From Myrica gale (taxonomy: Eukaryota > Streptophyta > Magnoliopsida > Fagales > Myricaceae), in assembly GCA_963930655.1 (NCBI GenBank), contig OZ005607.1, forward strand, positions 21,340,374-21,404,373: a DNA stretch of 64,000 bases, in the 5' to 3' direction. A program made the translations under genes and the position numbers. Under the pieces are notes generated by a model. The model saw only the letters and a list, made by a program, of their open reading frames with translations. It was not told the DNA's origin and made no database searches. Positions 37,101 to 48,674 of this stretch are shown here, piece by piece. Position 1 is the stretch's first letter. Every line of letters begins with the position of its first letter.

Positions 37101-38060
37101 AATTTTTACTGGGACCTACTATCAAAAACTATATTAAATAGACGGATTAAACAAGAAGGAGTGTTACAATTGACAATTAGATTCAATATGTGTGCAATAC
37201 ACCTCATATGAATGAAATCATGACCACAAATAGTTTCATCACTAGTCAAGGTTATTTTCTTCAATGAATCAATGACACTATCATTAGCAGTGACATTGTC
37301 AACAGTGATAGTATGAAATTTGAAGATTTCTCATTCAAGCCTACACTCTTCTAATTCCCTCCCAATCGTTGCCCCTTTGTGATCTTGAATCTTACGAAAT
37401 GCTAGGATTATTTTGTGCATCTTCTAACTTCTATCAATAAATGTCCAGTAACACACATGTAGTTGATATTTTGGATCGAAGTCCAAGTATCAGTAGTTAA
37501 ACAAACCATCTGCCCTGAAGTCAGAAACATAGCCTTCAACTCCTCTTTCTCCCTTAGGAAGAGCTTCATAACATCCCTCATCATTGTATAGCGAGAGGGC
37601 ATGAGAAACCTAGGATTAAGAGTCTTCATAAATTCCTGAAACCCAAGACCTTCTACAATCAAGAAGGAAAATTAATCTACCACAACCATCTTAGCAAGGG
37701 TTGCCCTACTTTTTTTCTCACTATATTTGACCAATGTAATAGCTTTACTCTCCCCACTATTCTTAGACTCAAAGCTTAAATGAGATTGCCTCTTGTTGTC
37801 TTTCCCTTGATATAAAGATACTTAGAACAACTATCTAGATGATTGAGCAAAGATGAAGTGCCTTGTAACTTGAAGTGACAATTAAAACTCTGCCCACAAT
37901 AGTTACATGTACACTTCGGGAGTTTACCACCACCAATCGGTAATCTTGTGAAATGATCTCATGCCTTATATCTATTGGACTACCTTCTAGGCATTGGAGG
38001 TCACCCACCACGAGTTGTTTGAGTAGCAGAAGATCCCTCTGCCTCTGCATCAAGCTCAAT
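34160..38060 (-). pseudogene. BED-finger hAT transposase remnant
   Basis: From right to left the minus strand shows a degraded BED zinc-finger region (about 38060-37850), the block FVEGEGF-like GLGFQEFMKTLNPRFLMPSR with LTTDTWTSIQNINYMCVTGH (37662-37410), HMRCIAHILNLIV (near 37200), then, beyond the solo LTR, GLKELDESV ... KYVKSSPARLTKFKSCVE (35370-35270), LLSDFCKFS..MLGCLSGS.YVTSN (35060-34960), and the dimerisation block FDILTWWKVYSTKFPVIARIARYVLAI ... ESAFST (34490-34355) with PYQSSLAPKTVEALICAQNWLR (34340-34270). This is the order of Ac-like transposases. Many stops and frameshifts make it inactive. It is interrupted by the solo LTR in the middle of a conserved block. Confidence 0.85.
35377..37168 (-). 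mobile_element. Solo LTR, probably Ty3/gypsy
   Basis: Read on the minus strand it starts TGTAACACTCC and ends TGTGACA, with TG...CA termini. The 5-bp sequence ATTGA flanks it at 35372-35376 and 37169-37173. It cleanly splits the hAT transposase block LNLIVN / EGLKEL, which fixes both ends. Length is 1792 bp with no internal region and no second LTR, so it is a solo LTR left by recombination. Family is inferred from the TGTAACAC-type start only. It is younger than the hAT it entered. Confidence 0.85.
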
Positions 38061-38599
38061 AACGAGAGACAAAGAATGTCTGGATTTGGGAAAGATCCAG
38101 CACCCGAAGTAGGGTACCCAAATCATCAAAGTAAATTTGTTCCATCTGATAAATTATACAACCTAATTCAGCAAATGTGATAAACAACCGAATCATTAAT
38201 CAGCAACCAAATTAGCAAAGATGAACACATTTTCCAGCAAAAATAAACACATATTTCAGCAAATATATATAGCAAATCAAATAAATAAACAAACTATATA
38301 TTTTTCAGCAACTATAAACACATTTTTCAGTTCTTCTCTATATAGTTTACGTAGCCAAATCAAATCAATACTTTTATGATATTATACTATACACAGAGTT
38401 ATACGGGTGATGAACTGAAAAATAAGATCAGAGAATAGCAGCAGATATAAAATCAAAATAATTTAAAGACCCCCTGATGAAGGGCAAGCTTCGTTAAACT
38501 AGCAATCGACAATGAAAGCACTATCAAACTGCTATCAACTTGTAAATGGTCTTACAAGAAATAATTTAACTTCACAAATTAATGACTAATTCTGATATA

Positions 38600-38790
38600 A
38601 TATATATATGTATATGTATAGTATATATATATATATATATAGCAAATCAGCAAGCCAACAAGTATTTGCAGAAAAATGTCCAACAACTCGTGAAGAAACC
38701 AATTCATATAATACATTATACAACAACCCAAGAAACCAATTCATAAGCCAACAAGATATATATAGCAAATCAGCAAGCCAACAACCAATA
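38600..38790. repeat. (TA)n tract and repeated AGCAAATCAGCAAGCCAACAA unit
   Basis: A dinucleotide TA run (about 38598-38642) is followed by two copies of a unit containing TAGCAAATCAGCAAGCCAAC (about 38639 and 38762), with weaker CAATTTAGCAA/CAATTCAGCAA echoes to 38845. Low-complexity repeat; no gene. Confidence 0.7.
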
Positions 38791-39378
38791 AACCAATTTA
38801 GCAACACAATCTCCAACACAACAGAACCCAATAAACCAATTCAGCAAGCTCTGACCTCCAATATGATGACATGGACTTCAGTCATCATGCATTCGGCCTA
38901 GCTGCGCATTCTTCACATTCATCATGTGGTTTCGTCAAGATGTCCTCTCCGCGAATTCGTTCTGTTGTGTAGTATAAAAGCACGCAAATTGCCTGCGAAT
39001 CCCTTTTAAGTAAGCACCAACTCCTATGATGTGTATTCCCCTAGAGTCTATCCCCAAACATAGTTTTGTTTGCATTTACTCTATAAGTTTCATTCTACAC
39101 TAAGTTTCTGGGACCAATTTGTTTAAAGTTATACATCAAAGATTGATTTGTTAAAATAAATATTACAAGGACTGTCGAGATAATTAAGCCTTAACACTCG
39201 TTGAGAGAATTAATCATTCAGCATCCTCAACATTACCAAAACTTTGCAACAAATAAAGTGTGAAAACGTTTTTTTTTATGAGCAAACATCCATTACATGA
39301 CGTTCAGATTTCAGAGAGGAGAGAAAGTGTTTAAAACTTTTCAAACCTCGGAAGTTTAAAATGTAGCACGAAGCTGAG

Positions 39379-39725
39379 TAGGGCTGAAAACCAGAAATGC
39401 GGTCCGAAAGGGTCCGGACCGGTTTCATTTTTTTATCATTTTTTTAATTTTTTTAAAAAAATTTAAAATTTTTTTAGGTTAATTTCGAAGAGGGAAGGAC
39501 ATATAAAAATGTAAAGTTTTAGTTTAGGTTAAAACTAAACTTTTTAAGTTTGTAATTTCTATTAAAAATATATAAAAAGTATTTTTTTATTTATATTAAT
39601 AAATGCGGTCCGGTCCGGTCCGGACCGCATTTAAAAAAACACAGGACCGGACTGGACCGTATTTTAAAAAGTAGGAATGAACCACAAATCCGGTCCGGTC
39701 CACGGTCCAATTTTGTTCCGCCTTA
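39379..39725. mobile_element. hAT-type MITE, sister of the element at 5052
   Basis: It starts TAGGGCTGAAAACCAGAAAT and carries GCGGTCCGG/GGTCCGGTCC motifs at both ends. Flanks AAGCTGAG (39371-39378) and AAGCGGAG (39726-39733) form an 8-bp duplication with one mismatch. The centre is AT-rich. It lacks the CTGCGCAG core of the sister copy. Confidence 0.7.
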
Positions 39726-39733
39726 AAGCGGAG

Positions 39734-41605
39734 AAAGTTCCGTGAAACAGAACCCCAAATTGGGCAACAATACAAATGTTTCTGGATTGCTTTTATTGGT
39801 AATATCTGCTAATTATTCTCGTTGCTTTTGTCCTTTTCACACGCTTACCTGTAGTTTCTGTAGTACCATTTCAGGCTTGGTCACTTTCACGAAACAGAGA
39901 ATAACTTGTTTTACACGTATCTTTATACGTATTTACTATTTCCTTTTGAAGGCTGCAGGTCTATGGTAATGGCGTACAAGGTGTCAAGGTAGTTGTTGCG
40001 GCGCCTAGCTGCCACCGCTCCACCACAACAAGATTGACAGAAACTATTAAACTAACCCATGTGAAGCTACCCGGCCTCGCCGCTTCGGAGCCTTGGCGCG
40101 ACCAGGCCGTGAGAACCACGTTACACATTACATGCCTCCCAATATGCCTGTGTTCAGGGCCTTCCGGATAGTTCCGGACTTCCGGTACACATATGTCCTC
40201 CCTGAAGCTCTTTTTTTTTTCACACAACTGTTTGGCCACCCATGTGTTGCTATCACGTTGGTGAATGTCGAAACACAAAGGGTCAGTGTGTCAAGACACT
40301 TCCACTTAGGTTGCATTAAATAGTTTTGTTTGAGTATTTATCTTGAACAGTTTTTAATCTTTGGCCAGCAGAAAAAAAATCTCCTCCATACAATGAGCTA
40401 CCTCTTCCTTGTCCATTAGCATACGCCGTGTAGTTGGCCTTCGACAATTACAATTCTTTGATGTAGGTTCGATGTTTTCTGTGTTGCTTCCTGTTTCCCT
40501 CTGTTTGGGTGTCCGGAATAGGTCCAAGAAAATGACACAGTTACTGCTACTGAAATATCTCACTGGAATTGTCGACCAGTGCCGTGCTCTCTAAATATAC
40601 CACCTAAACCTAATGATTATATGCAACTGACGATTTTGACAAGTGGGTTTGGAAATTTTCTCAGATTAAACTCTGTTGATTAAAAAAAAATATAGATCGT
40701 GAGATATTTCATATGAAGAATCTTTTAGAGGAATATTCAGACTTCATATTCTGTTGTGAATATTAGTGGCATCTAAGTTTCGAGCTGCATATCCAATCAG
40801 AATCTTTAAACGGAATATTCAAGCTATTATTCCTTCTGTTAATGCTACGTTTCACACATATGATGGCTGTAGAATTAAAATTGCAGCTCATGTGCATTTC
40901 ATCAACTATTTTGCTGGTGCTCGTGAATCTGTGTGGTTTAATTTCCTTCAATAAGGTTCACGTGTCTCTCTGAATTCCACGATGCAATTTAGATAGAAAA
41001 TTGCAGAGAATCTCAATCTCATAGGAGTACCCGCTTCTTGGACCTACAATTAATCTCAAACGTTTAGATATCCTACACTCAGACATCCATAATCTTGATC
41101 TGAACATTTCTCTCCTTCAATAGTCCCCCTTCCATGCTTCTATTCTATACCTGCAGAAAGTTTCGAGTCCCTAGTCAATATTATTTACCTTTTAGCTCAA
41201 CAGGTCTACTACCAAAAGTGACCTTTTAGTGTACTCTGAATTGTTTGGATTCACGAGGTGCCCTAAGTTCTGAAACTTCCTAGCTGAGTTCAAATTCAGT
41301 ACCAAAGAAATCCAGTCAAGCATTCCAATTTCTCTCTTTCTTGCCAATAAATCCAAATCGCCAAAAGTCTGTTGTCAGAAGAATCCCAGTCCTTCATATC
41401 TGAGGTACTACTACAATTTAAGAACTTTTGGCTCAACAGGCTAACTAGGATTTTATGCATACCATCTCTAGAAACAAGGATTATACGATCAAATTTTCCA
41501 GTAACAAATGTAATGTACATATTTGTCAATCTCTGAAGGAAAGGGAAAAAAAATCCATCACCTACACAATCAACAATTTAGTTGATGAGAAGCAGTTGTG
41601 ACACC
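39734..41605. other. Intergenic, no gene recognised
   Basis: Contains several short open frames on both strands that match nothing I recognise and have no splice context. It includes the 3' flank of the hydrolase gene ending at 41606. Confidence 0.4.
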
Positions 41606-43768
41606 TCAAGATAAAAAAACTGCGGCTTTTTTTGGTCTATATGCAACTGATTCTTCTCCAAGCAAAAGCGCCCTTAAAATGGCCTCGCATACACCACTGT
41701 AATGCACAATCAAATGTCCACCATCCGGAATTTCATGATATCGAATCCAGGGTAGCTTCCCTGAAACAAATCTTTGAAGCTGAACAGGCACAACCTTGTC
41801 TTCGAAACCTTGCCATATGTGTACAGTGCTTTCATTTTTGGGGTATGGATTCCGGATATCCATGGGATCGAATTCCCATTTGCCGAAAGCTAGCATAAAG
41901 TCACGACGGAGAGTATCGAAAACACTTCTTTCTTTTATCTTATCCTGTAGGTTGAAACAAAACCTTTAGCACAATCACATAAATTATGACATAAATTATG
42001 ACTTCTCAGAATAGAACTTAAACCCTGACATAAATGTTCCATGCTTATACATTGTTTAGCAGAAACATAGAATCACTTGAACTAAGTAGAGCATTGAGAA
42101 GCTTTTACTTGCTGCGTCTTTCAGGAGGAACTTGTACTTACCTTGGTTAGCATTGGGAACCCGGATATACTCTTCAAGATATCTATATCCCGCTCATTGA
42201 AGAATATGGGGTTTCTTTCCAGGACAGAAGTTGAAGGGAGCCATTTTTGAGTTACCCACCAGTATAGTAGTCCAGGAGCATAATTCGCAAACCAGATTGA
42301 CCACCGCACAAGTTTTCTCCTATAGTCCTCCTTTATTAGACTATCAGGGAGAGAAGGCCACCGGTAATTCACGACTGGGACTACGAAGGCCACACCTGCA
42401 AGCCTGGAAAAATGGTTTTGAGGTAAATTTTAACAGGTTCTTGACATGACTGAGTAGGAAAAAAAAACCATGAAACTAGAGTGTAGAAGAGGGTTTTGCC
42501 TCTCTGGTATGTATTTAAGACAACTCCATGTTGAATATGATCCCATTGAGACTCCAATCACATAGAACTTGGAACCTAGCTGTAATTGATCAGCAAGTTC
42601 TTGAATGTCAAGTGCTTCACTCTTTACTGTGCGCTTACGGTCTGCATCACTATCTCCATATCCGGCTCGATCAAATATCAGAAAGTAAATGCCCAACTCC
42701 TCTATTAGTTCCTGGAAACTAAAGCAGTGTGAAATTCACCTCATTTGAAATCCTTATAAGGTTAGTTATTTTGATAGATTGAAGTGGCACACTATTGCTT
42801 TCTTGACTGGCAGATACATCAAGATTCGATTGTATACCACGCCTAGACGAACTATGAGGACTTCTAAACAAACCTCAACAAATACAGGTTCTTTAAAAGT
42901 ATAGATTGCATACACCTCTTGATATGCACACGCGTGTGATCGAAATTGCTCCCATGCCCTTTTGCAGTGCTTTTCTTTTAGACTGATTCATGTGAAGTTT
43001 GGGAAATTTTGGGTTTGGCATATGCTTTCGAAACAGTTTCTTTCAGTTCCAACAGTTCTCTTTTTAGTATTCAATCCACTGCAGACAGTAAACCGAAATC
43101 AACCATATTTCACCCTTATTTCCTACCCAGATGAAACCCAACCAAGATACGTCTAAAACGCCCCAGATTCGGATAAAGAAGATTAAGAGACAATGATTCA
43201 CGTACTTCGGGTGCCAGAAAACTCATCTCTTTGGAGCTACCAAGGCCGTGGACAATAACGATTTTATACTTCGCTTTGTCCTTGGGGACACCTCTCTCTC
43301 TGTAGGCCAGGTACCTCCCATCTCTGAGCCGGATTCTTGTCGCGGTTACAGGAGATTCCTCGGCTGACCCGGTGCTCTGCGCTGGGGGTAATTGCGTAGC
43401 CTGATAAACCATTCCCAGAAGACCCATCATCAGAACAACGGCAGCTTTTGAAACCATTCCTGAAAGGAATAAAAAGTCAGATCTGGGTAATGATCACAGC
43501 AAACAAACAAAAAAACCCAGGAAAAAAAAAGAACTAAAATAAAAAAAGGGTTTGCAGTGAGCTGCGTACCCGACACGGATTGTGTCTTCTGCTTAAGGGG
43601 ACTCCACAGATTAAGATGGTGTCCGATTTCCCTCTGTTTCTCCTTTGACTTGTAGCCGGAAGCTGGCTTCTCCAGGGTATCGGAGCAGTGGGTGCGAGGA
43701 TTTGGACTGCCAAGAGCTCTCACCCTGCAATGCCGATTACTTATAAATTTTTTAACCTTCGTGGACAT
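41606..43768 (-). CDS. Alpha/beta-hydrolase, plant At3g03240/At1g74290-like family
   Basis: Five exons: 43570-43768, 43206-43459, 42500-42711, 42142-42403, 41606-41944; all in frame, about 421 residues. Exon 1 is basic (VKKFISNRHCRVRAL). Exon 2 opens with a hydrophobic stretch (SKAAVVLMMGLLGMVYQ, likely a membrane anchor) and holds RLRDGRYLAYRERGVP and the oxyanion-type VHGLGSS. Exon 3 has FDRAGYGDSD and the nucleophile elbow GVSMGSY (catalytic Ser). Exon 4 has VVNYRWP. Exon 5 has the acid residue in WQGFEDKVVP and the catalytic His in IPDGGHLI. The triad looks complete, so it is probably an active esterase-like enzyme; its substrate is unknown. The intron after exon 3 appears to use a GC donor (GAGAG then GCAAAA) at the codon boundary where the paralog at 54763 uses GT. 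Start Met 43768 is a choice; 43795 and 43930 are in frame upstream. Confidence 0.88.
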
Positions 43769-45780
43769 CCTGTGAAAGGTCTGGGGAAGGGGCATTTTTG
43801 TTGGCCTTCTGTTACTAATATGGTTGCTCCGGTTTGCGAATTGAGGCCTGGTCTCGCTTTTAAAAACTTCCCCCAGCTGCGAAAAAGCATATAATTTTAA
43901 TCCCAGGCCTCTCCATATATATAATACCAATATAAAAAGCCTTCTTCACCTTTCACACAGTTTTCCCCAATTCCCCCTGGAGAAAACTTCAAAAGGGAAT
44001 TTACCAGGACGAGTTTTATGGGAAGAGCTGGGTAGTTTTTTCCTTCCTTTTCCTCTCCCACAAAAACTCTTCAAAAAGACCCAAACACCCCCAATTTCAC
44101 TCCTATAGTTTAGGGTTGGACAGTGAAACGGCAAAAATTATCTTTTTACTCAAAAGTGATTTAAAAAAAAGATTTTCCTCTCATGGGTGAAAGTTGAAGA
44201 ATTGGCCATTCATTTTGGTGCCAACATAGCTGGCTTTTTTATATGAACTTGTGGCAGATGTTGTCTTTGCAGAACTAACGGTCCTACAACACATCCTATA
44301 TGTTTCCCCGACACAGGGTTGCTGGCTGGTTAGAGTGGGCCGGAGTGGCCACTGAAACCAACTGTCTCTTGTTTGGTTAAAATTTACCAAACCCATTTGG
44401 AGCTTATAATAATACTAAGGCAAATAGCCAAATATAATGTATGTGTGTTTGATGGATCAAGATACTGCAAATTTTTTTACTTGTATCGTGGAATTTTAAG
44501 TGATAGACACAACAAGTAGATTTTATTATAGGTTCATGCTGCTTGAAATTTTACAAGAACAACATTCGGGCAGGAAATTGCACAGAATTTTAATCTGTGT
44601 TTAATATGGTGGTGTATGTTTCTCTTTCCTTCAAATTGTTAACAATTTTTAAGTATTTAACATTTGGATTGGACGCTAATAGAACCTCCAATAGGCAATT
44701 TCGAAATAGAAATTGGTAATTTTACCCTATTATATTATCGAACTTAGAATACAAAGTATATCTATGTATCTTTATGATTCGACCATTGCAATAACTTAAT
44801 ATAAATTTGCGGGTCGTTTCATAAACGAAAGTAGATCAAGTACAAAATTAGAAAAGAAAACAAAAAAAAAAGTTTAATTTCAAATTTTATTGATTTTTTT
44901 TAGTGTTTTAGGGTGATAAGTTTATGTTCACTCTAATTCCAATTATTTGGTGGTTTAAAAAAATTGACGGAACGGTCGTCGGTCAACGTTGTCCCACAGT
45001 GACATCATGGCTTTTGGGTTTATACCATGCGGTGGGAATATTCTCATGATGAGTTCCTTGCTGGATTAACTGGCTTTCCTCCACCTCATTGGAACCTGTT
45101 GCAAATTCTTATGGGGCTCTTTTTCGTAGAAGACCATCTTCTACGAAAAAGAATCTTCTTTTCTTGGTTTATTTTCGAAATATATTCTTGGACCACTTCC
45201 CATTTCTTTACGCTTTATTTTTAGAACCATAATTTCCAATTTTTAGTAGAAAAAAACACCTCACTTTCTCCCTCAAAATTCATAAAATAATTTCACTTTA
45301 TATTTACCCAAGTACTTGACTGAAAATAACAAAGAAAAATATAATTTTATCTATCTACACACTTAAATTATCTTATGTCTAAACATGATCTAAAAGGTAG
45401 AAGGGAGTATCCAACATGACCTGTCCCGTGAAGTGATCATAGGAGCTCTCACCGAAATATTCAGATTTAGCTATAACTACCAACCTGAAGGTTAGACCAT
45501 AATCGTGACCCTACAAAAGTGCAATTAGATTTGAGATAAGGGATTCAATCCTTCTTGACACCTCCAACCCCCTATCCCTTATTGAGACTAACCCCAATAT
45601 CAGTTTACTTTTATAAAAATATCCCATAATCAATTGAGTCATTACTTTCATGGTAATCTTGTACATTACTTTGTTGATCATGTCTAAACATTAATTAAGT
45701 CGGTATTTGAATTATTGTACATTACTTATCAAAAAAGAGTAGTAGTAAAAAAAATATTTTTTAAAGAAACAGAGGAAAGA
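43769..45780. other. Promoter side of the first hydrolase gene and intergenic DNA
   Basis: The sequence next to the gene has a TATATATA at about 43915-43922, a possible TATA element about 150 bases upstream of the start. No further gene was recognised. Confidence 0.35.
45119..45151. repeat. Short perfect hairpin
   Basis: CTTTTTCGTAGAAG and its exact reverse complement CTTCTACGAAAAAG are separated by about five bases. A 14-base stem with a tiny loop; it may be a chance palindrome or part of a lost MITE. Confidence 0.7.
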
Positions 45781-45789
45781 GTTTTGAGA

Positions 45790-46036
45790 GGAACTTTTTC
45801 TTTTGGTAACAAGGAAAATCTGGGCACTCATTCACGTACATAGGTCTCGTACGGACCTGACCCAGTATTTGTACGAGTTGGGTTTAACGCTATGGTAAAT
45901 TTCATAGAGACTGAAGGTTCACTGACCAGCCTCGAATTTAAGTAGCAATTTTTTACATCAGTGCTGTTCTGAACTTTGAGTGTACGCCTAACTCACACTC
46001 TCATAGGCCCCCGTACTACTTGAGCTACTCAGGCGG
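45790..46036 (-). mobile_element. tRNA-derived SINE
   Basis: On the minus strand the head reads CCCGCCTGAGTAGCTCAAGT, which includes an A-box-like TAGCTCAAGT; a B-box-like ATTCGAGGC lies further in. The exact 9-bp GTTTTGAGA flanks both ends (45781-45789 and 46037-46045). Length is 247 bp. The gap between the boxes (about 95 bases) is longer than in a tRNA, so the promoter reading is weaker than the flanks. Confidence 0.55.
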
Positions 46037-48450
46037 GTTTTGAGAAACTATTTTACATAGAGGGAGAAAAGGTTTCAATAGCAAGCCCCTCTCCTTACAA
46101 CTCTTGAAGATTATACAAGTGACAGAAATATTTGAATATAGACACTTTTTAAGGAGTGAAGAGATCTTCATGGCTCAAAAAGCAAAACTCCCAATAAGAA
46201 GTCGTATTATAATTTTCATGTGTGATGTGTGGTATAGTTTAGTTTAAATTAGTATTTTGGACTTCCTCAGTATCTAGTGGGATTAAACAAGCAAAACAGT
46301 CGATTTCATGACCAAAAAAAAAAGGGTAACCTAAACAGATGTCAGAATGAGATTAAGATATTAATCGAGTCCAATATGGAGAAGATTAAGTGTTTTTTAT
46401 TATTATTTTAAGATCTGTTTTCATTATTTTATTGGCTTTCTTTGGGAAAATCAATATTTATATATATAAACTTTCATGAAAACTTTCATGGAAGTTTTCA
46501 AGGAAGCATCTCCAAGTGCTTCCCCCACATTGTTTAATTACATATAGAAAAATGTCTGGGCTTTTGAAAGCACGTCTCGGTTTCAGGAGTAGCTGATAAA
46601 ATCATTTTTTTTATTGAATCTTAATTTTTTTATTATTTAAATATTTTTTATAATAATTTCTACTATGGTCAGTATCGTAATTTTGATAAACTCCTTTTTT
46701 TTTTATCCCCACAAATAAACCAGGAGTTGTAGTAATTGTGCGTGGCTGTGGGTATATATATATATCTTATAGCATATAAAGGAATCTAAAAGATATATTC
46801 CACTTTCTTTCGATCCCTTCTCCTTCGGCAACATGCGGTTTGGCCCTCCTCCATCTTTGGGGGTTTTTCTTACATACTTTTTTTTTAATGTTTCTTTCTT
46901 TTGGCCAGTATTTATCTATTTAGTTATTTTTCAAGAAAAAGAAAAAATATTAATAAGATATTTGTATTTTGAAAAAAATTAATTTCAAAACCGGTGCTTA
47001 CATAAGTGAAATGGAGATTCTATTCTGATTTTCGTTAATCGAGAGAAAATATCTTGGAGACGTTCGATAGCCAAAATTGTAGTCTCAATAAAATAATTAC
47101 ACAAAATTCTTTAGCTCCTTGTCAAATCATCGCTTTTAATGCAAATAAATATAGAAAATTCATTTAAATCATCTATCTCTTTATTTTTTCACGAACTACA
47201 ACACTTCAAAATTTATATCACCCTAAATTTTAACAATCAAACATCACCTCATGTGCCAACGAAGGCACCAACGAGTATGCTACGTCGGATATTTCTGAAC
47301 GTCCGTTTTACTGTTGTTGAACTTCGAATTACCAGGTATAATGGATGCATTTGATAGTCCTTAATCAGATTATAATTTTTTTTAAAAAAAAAACCAAATT
47401 AAGCGTGCGTGTCTTAGTTTTGGATAGTTTGTCAGGTTCACAAGCAAGCATGTTGTTGTTTGAAGTGATAAGAAGACTTTGGATAAACGTTAACGTTTTG
47501 TTAATTTATGAACGTGAAGTTGCGTTTTGGAGTGGGAATCTTCCATTGGTTAGCGTATAAAGTTCGTGAATATGATAATCTAATATTTGCAATTTTTCGA
47601 GATTAGTACTAATCATCTGTCTCTTAAGCAGTTAGTAGTATTCTTCACGTTATAAGCTGAGACTTTTGGTTAGGCTAGATCACATTTTATCTCTAGATTT
47701 CGATGTTTTATTGCTTATGTACTTTTTTGGATAATTTGCATAAAATAAACCTCAAAACCTTAAGTGATGTTAGAAAGTTTCAGACAACATTCTTATATTT
47801 TGGTCTATCTAATCGATTTTTTTTTGAGAAAATACATTTTTTTTTCGCCCAAAGTATAGGAAGTTTAGTTTTACACTTTGTACCCTGAACAACCAATTTT
47901 GATACATTGCACCCTCTAATTACTAATTTTATACAATTTGCATCTTCGATCAAATTTTTCAGTCAAATGAGATCGAAATGATAATAATGTTTCTGACCCA
48001 CTTTGCATATGTTCATTTCTGTTGAGGGCATTATCGTCATTTCATATATTAAAAACTAATTTAACGAAAAAAATAGAAGGAAGGTATAATGTGTTAGAAA
48101 TAGGAAGTTTGAGGGTGCAATTTACAAGGCGGACTTGATAACTTTAACAAAAAAAAAAGTAGAAAATAGAAAAGTAGTAGTAGAGAAAGTGTTTACAATG
48201 AGGGGAGAAGAAAAACGACTATGATCAATGCCTCATTGTGTAGGAGGTATTGTCTTTTATATGTAAGATACAATTATTGGAGCATCTTCTTTTTGAAAGA
48301 CAAATGTCTGGTGTATTATTTTTGACAAAATTCGTCGTGTGCTGAATTCACATGCATTATCTTCCTTTTTCACATGCATTTGCAGTCGATCATAAACCTT
48401 GCAACTCTTCAGCTTTTTCTGTGAAGCTTTTGTTTTGTGGACCATTCACC

Positions 48451-48674
48451 AATCATATATACGTTTATGGGTTGATAGTCTTATTCAAAGGTATTCAATT
48501 TTGCCCATTTGAATTTGCTAAGTACTTGATATTAAGGAGAAACTTTGCCATGACAACCTCCCAATCATATACGTTTATGGGTTGTAGTCTTATTCAAAGG
48601 TGTTCAATTTTGCTCATTTGAATTTGCTAAGTACTTGATATTAAGGAGAAACTTTGCCATGACAACGTCCCAAC
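48451..48674. repeat. Two tandem copies of a 112-bp unit
   Basis: Both copies contain ACGTTTATGGGTTG and AAGTACTTGATATTAAGGAG and end GCCATGACAAC.TCCC; very few differences, so a recent duplication. Confidence 0.88.

Larger units (their letters stand above)
31934..38180 (-). mobile_element. Ac-like hAT transposon, heavily decayed and invaded
   Basis: The left end begins TAGGGCCGTGTACC and is followed by repeated GGATTCGG, TCCGAAAATTTTGG and GGATATCGGATCGG motifs, as seen near the ends of Ac-like plant hAT elements. Transposase remnants of the BED-finger (RICESLEEPER-like) class run on the minus strand from about 38060 to 34160. The right end was not found, so 38180 is only a minimum. Two later insertions lie inside: an hAT derivative (32657-33869) and a solo LTR (35377-37168). 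Confidence 0.6.

Noticed and set aside
40093-40323. Overlapping open frames on both strands
   Set aside because: Mutual shadows with no motif.
40766-40954. Small plus-strand open frame of 62 residues
   Set aside because: Looks protein-like in composition but matches nothing I know, and no splice partners were seen.
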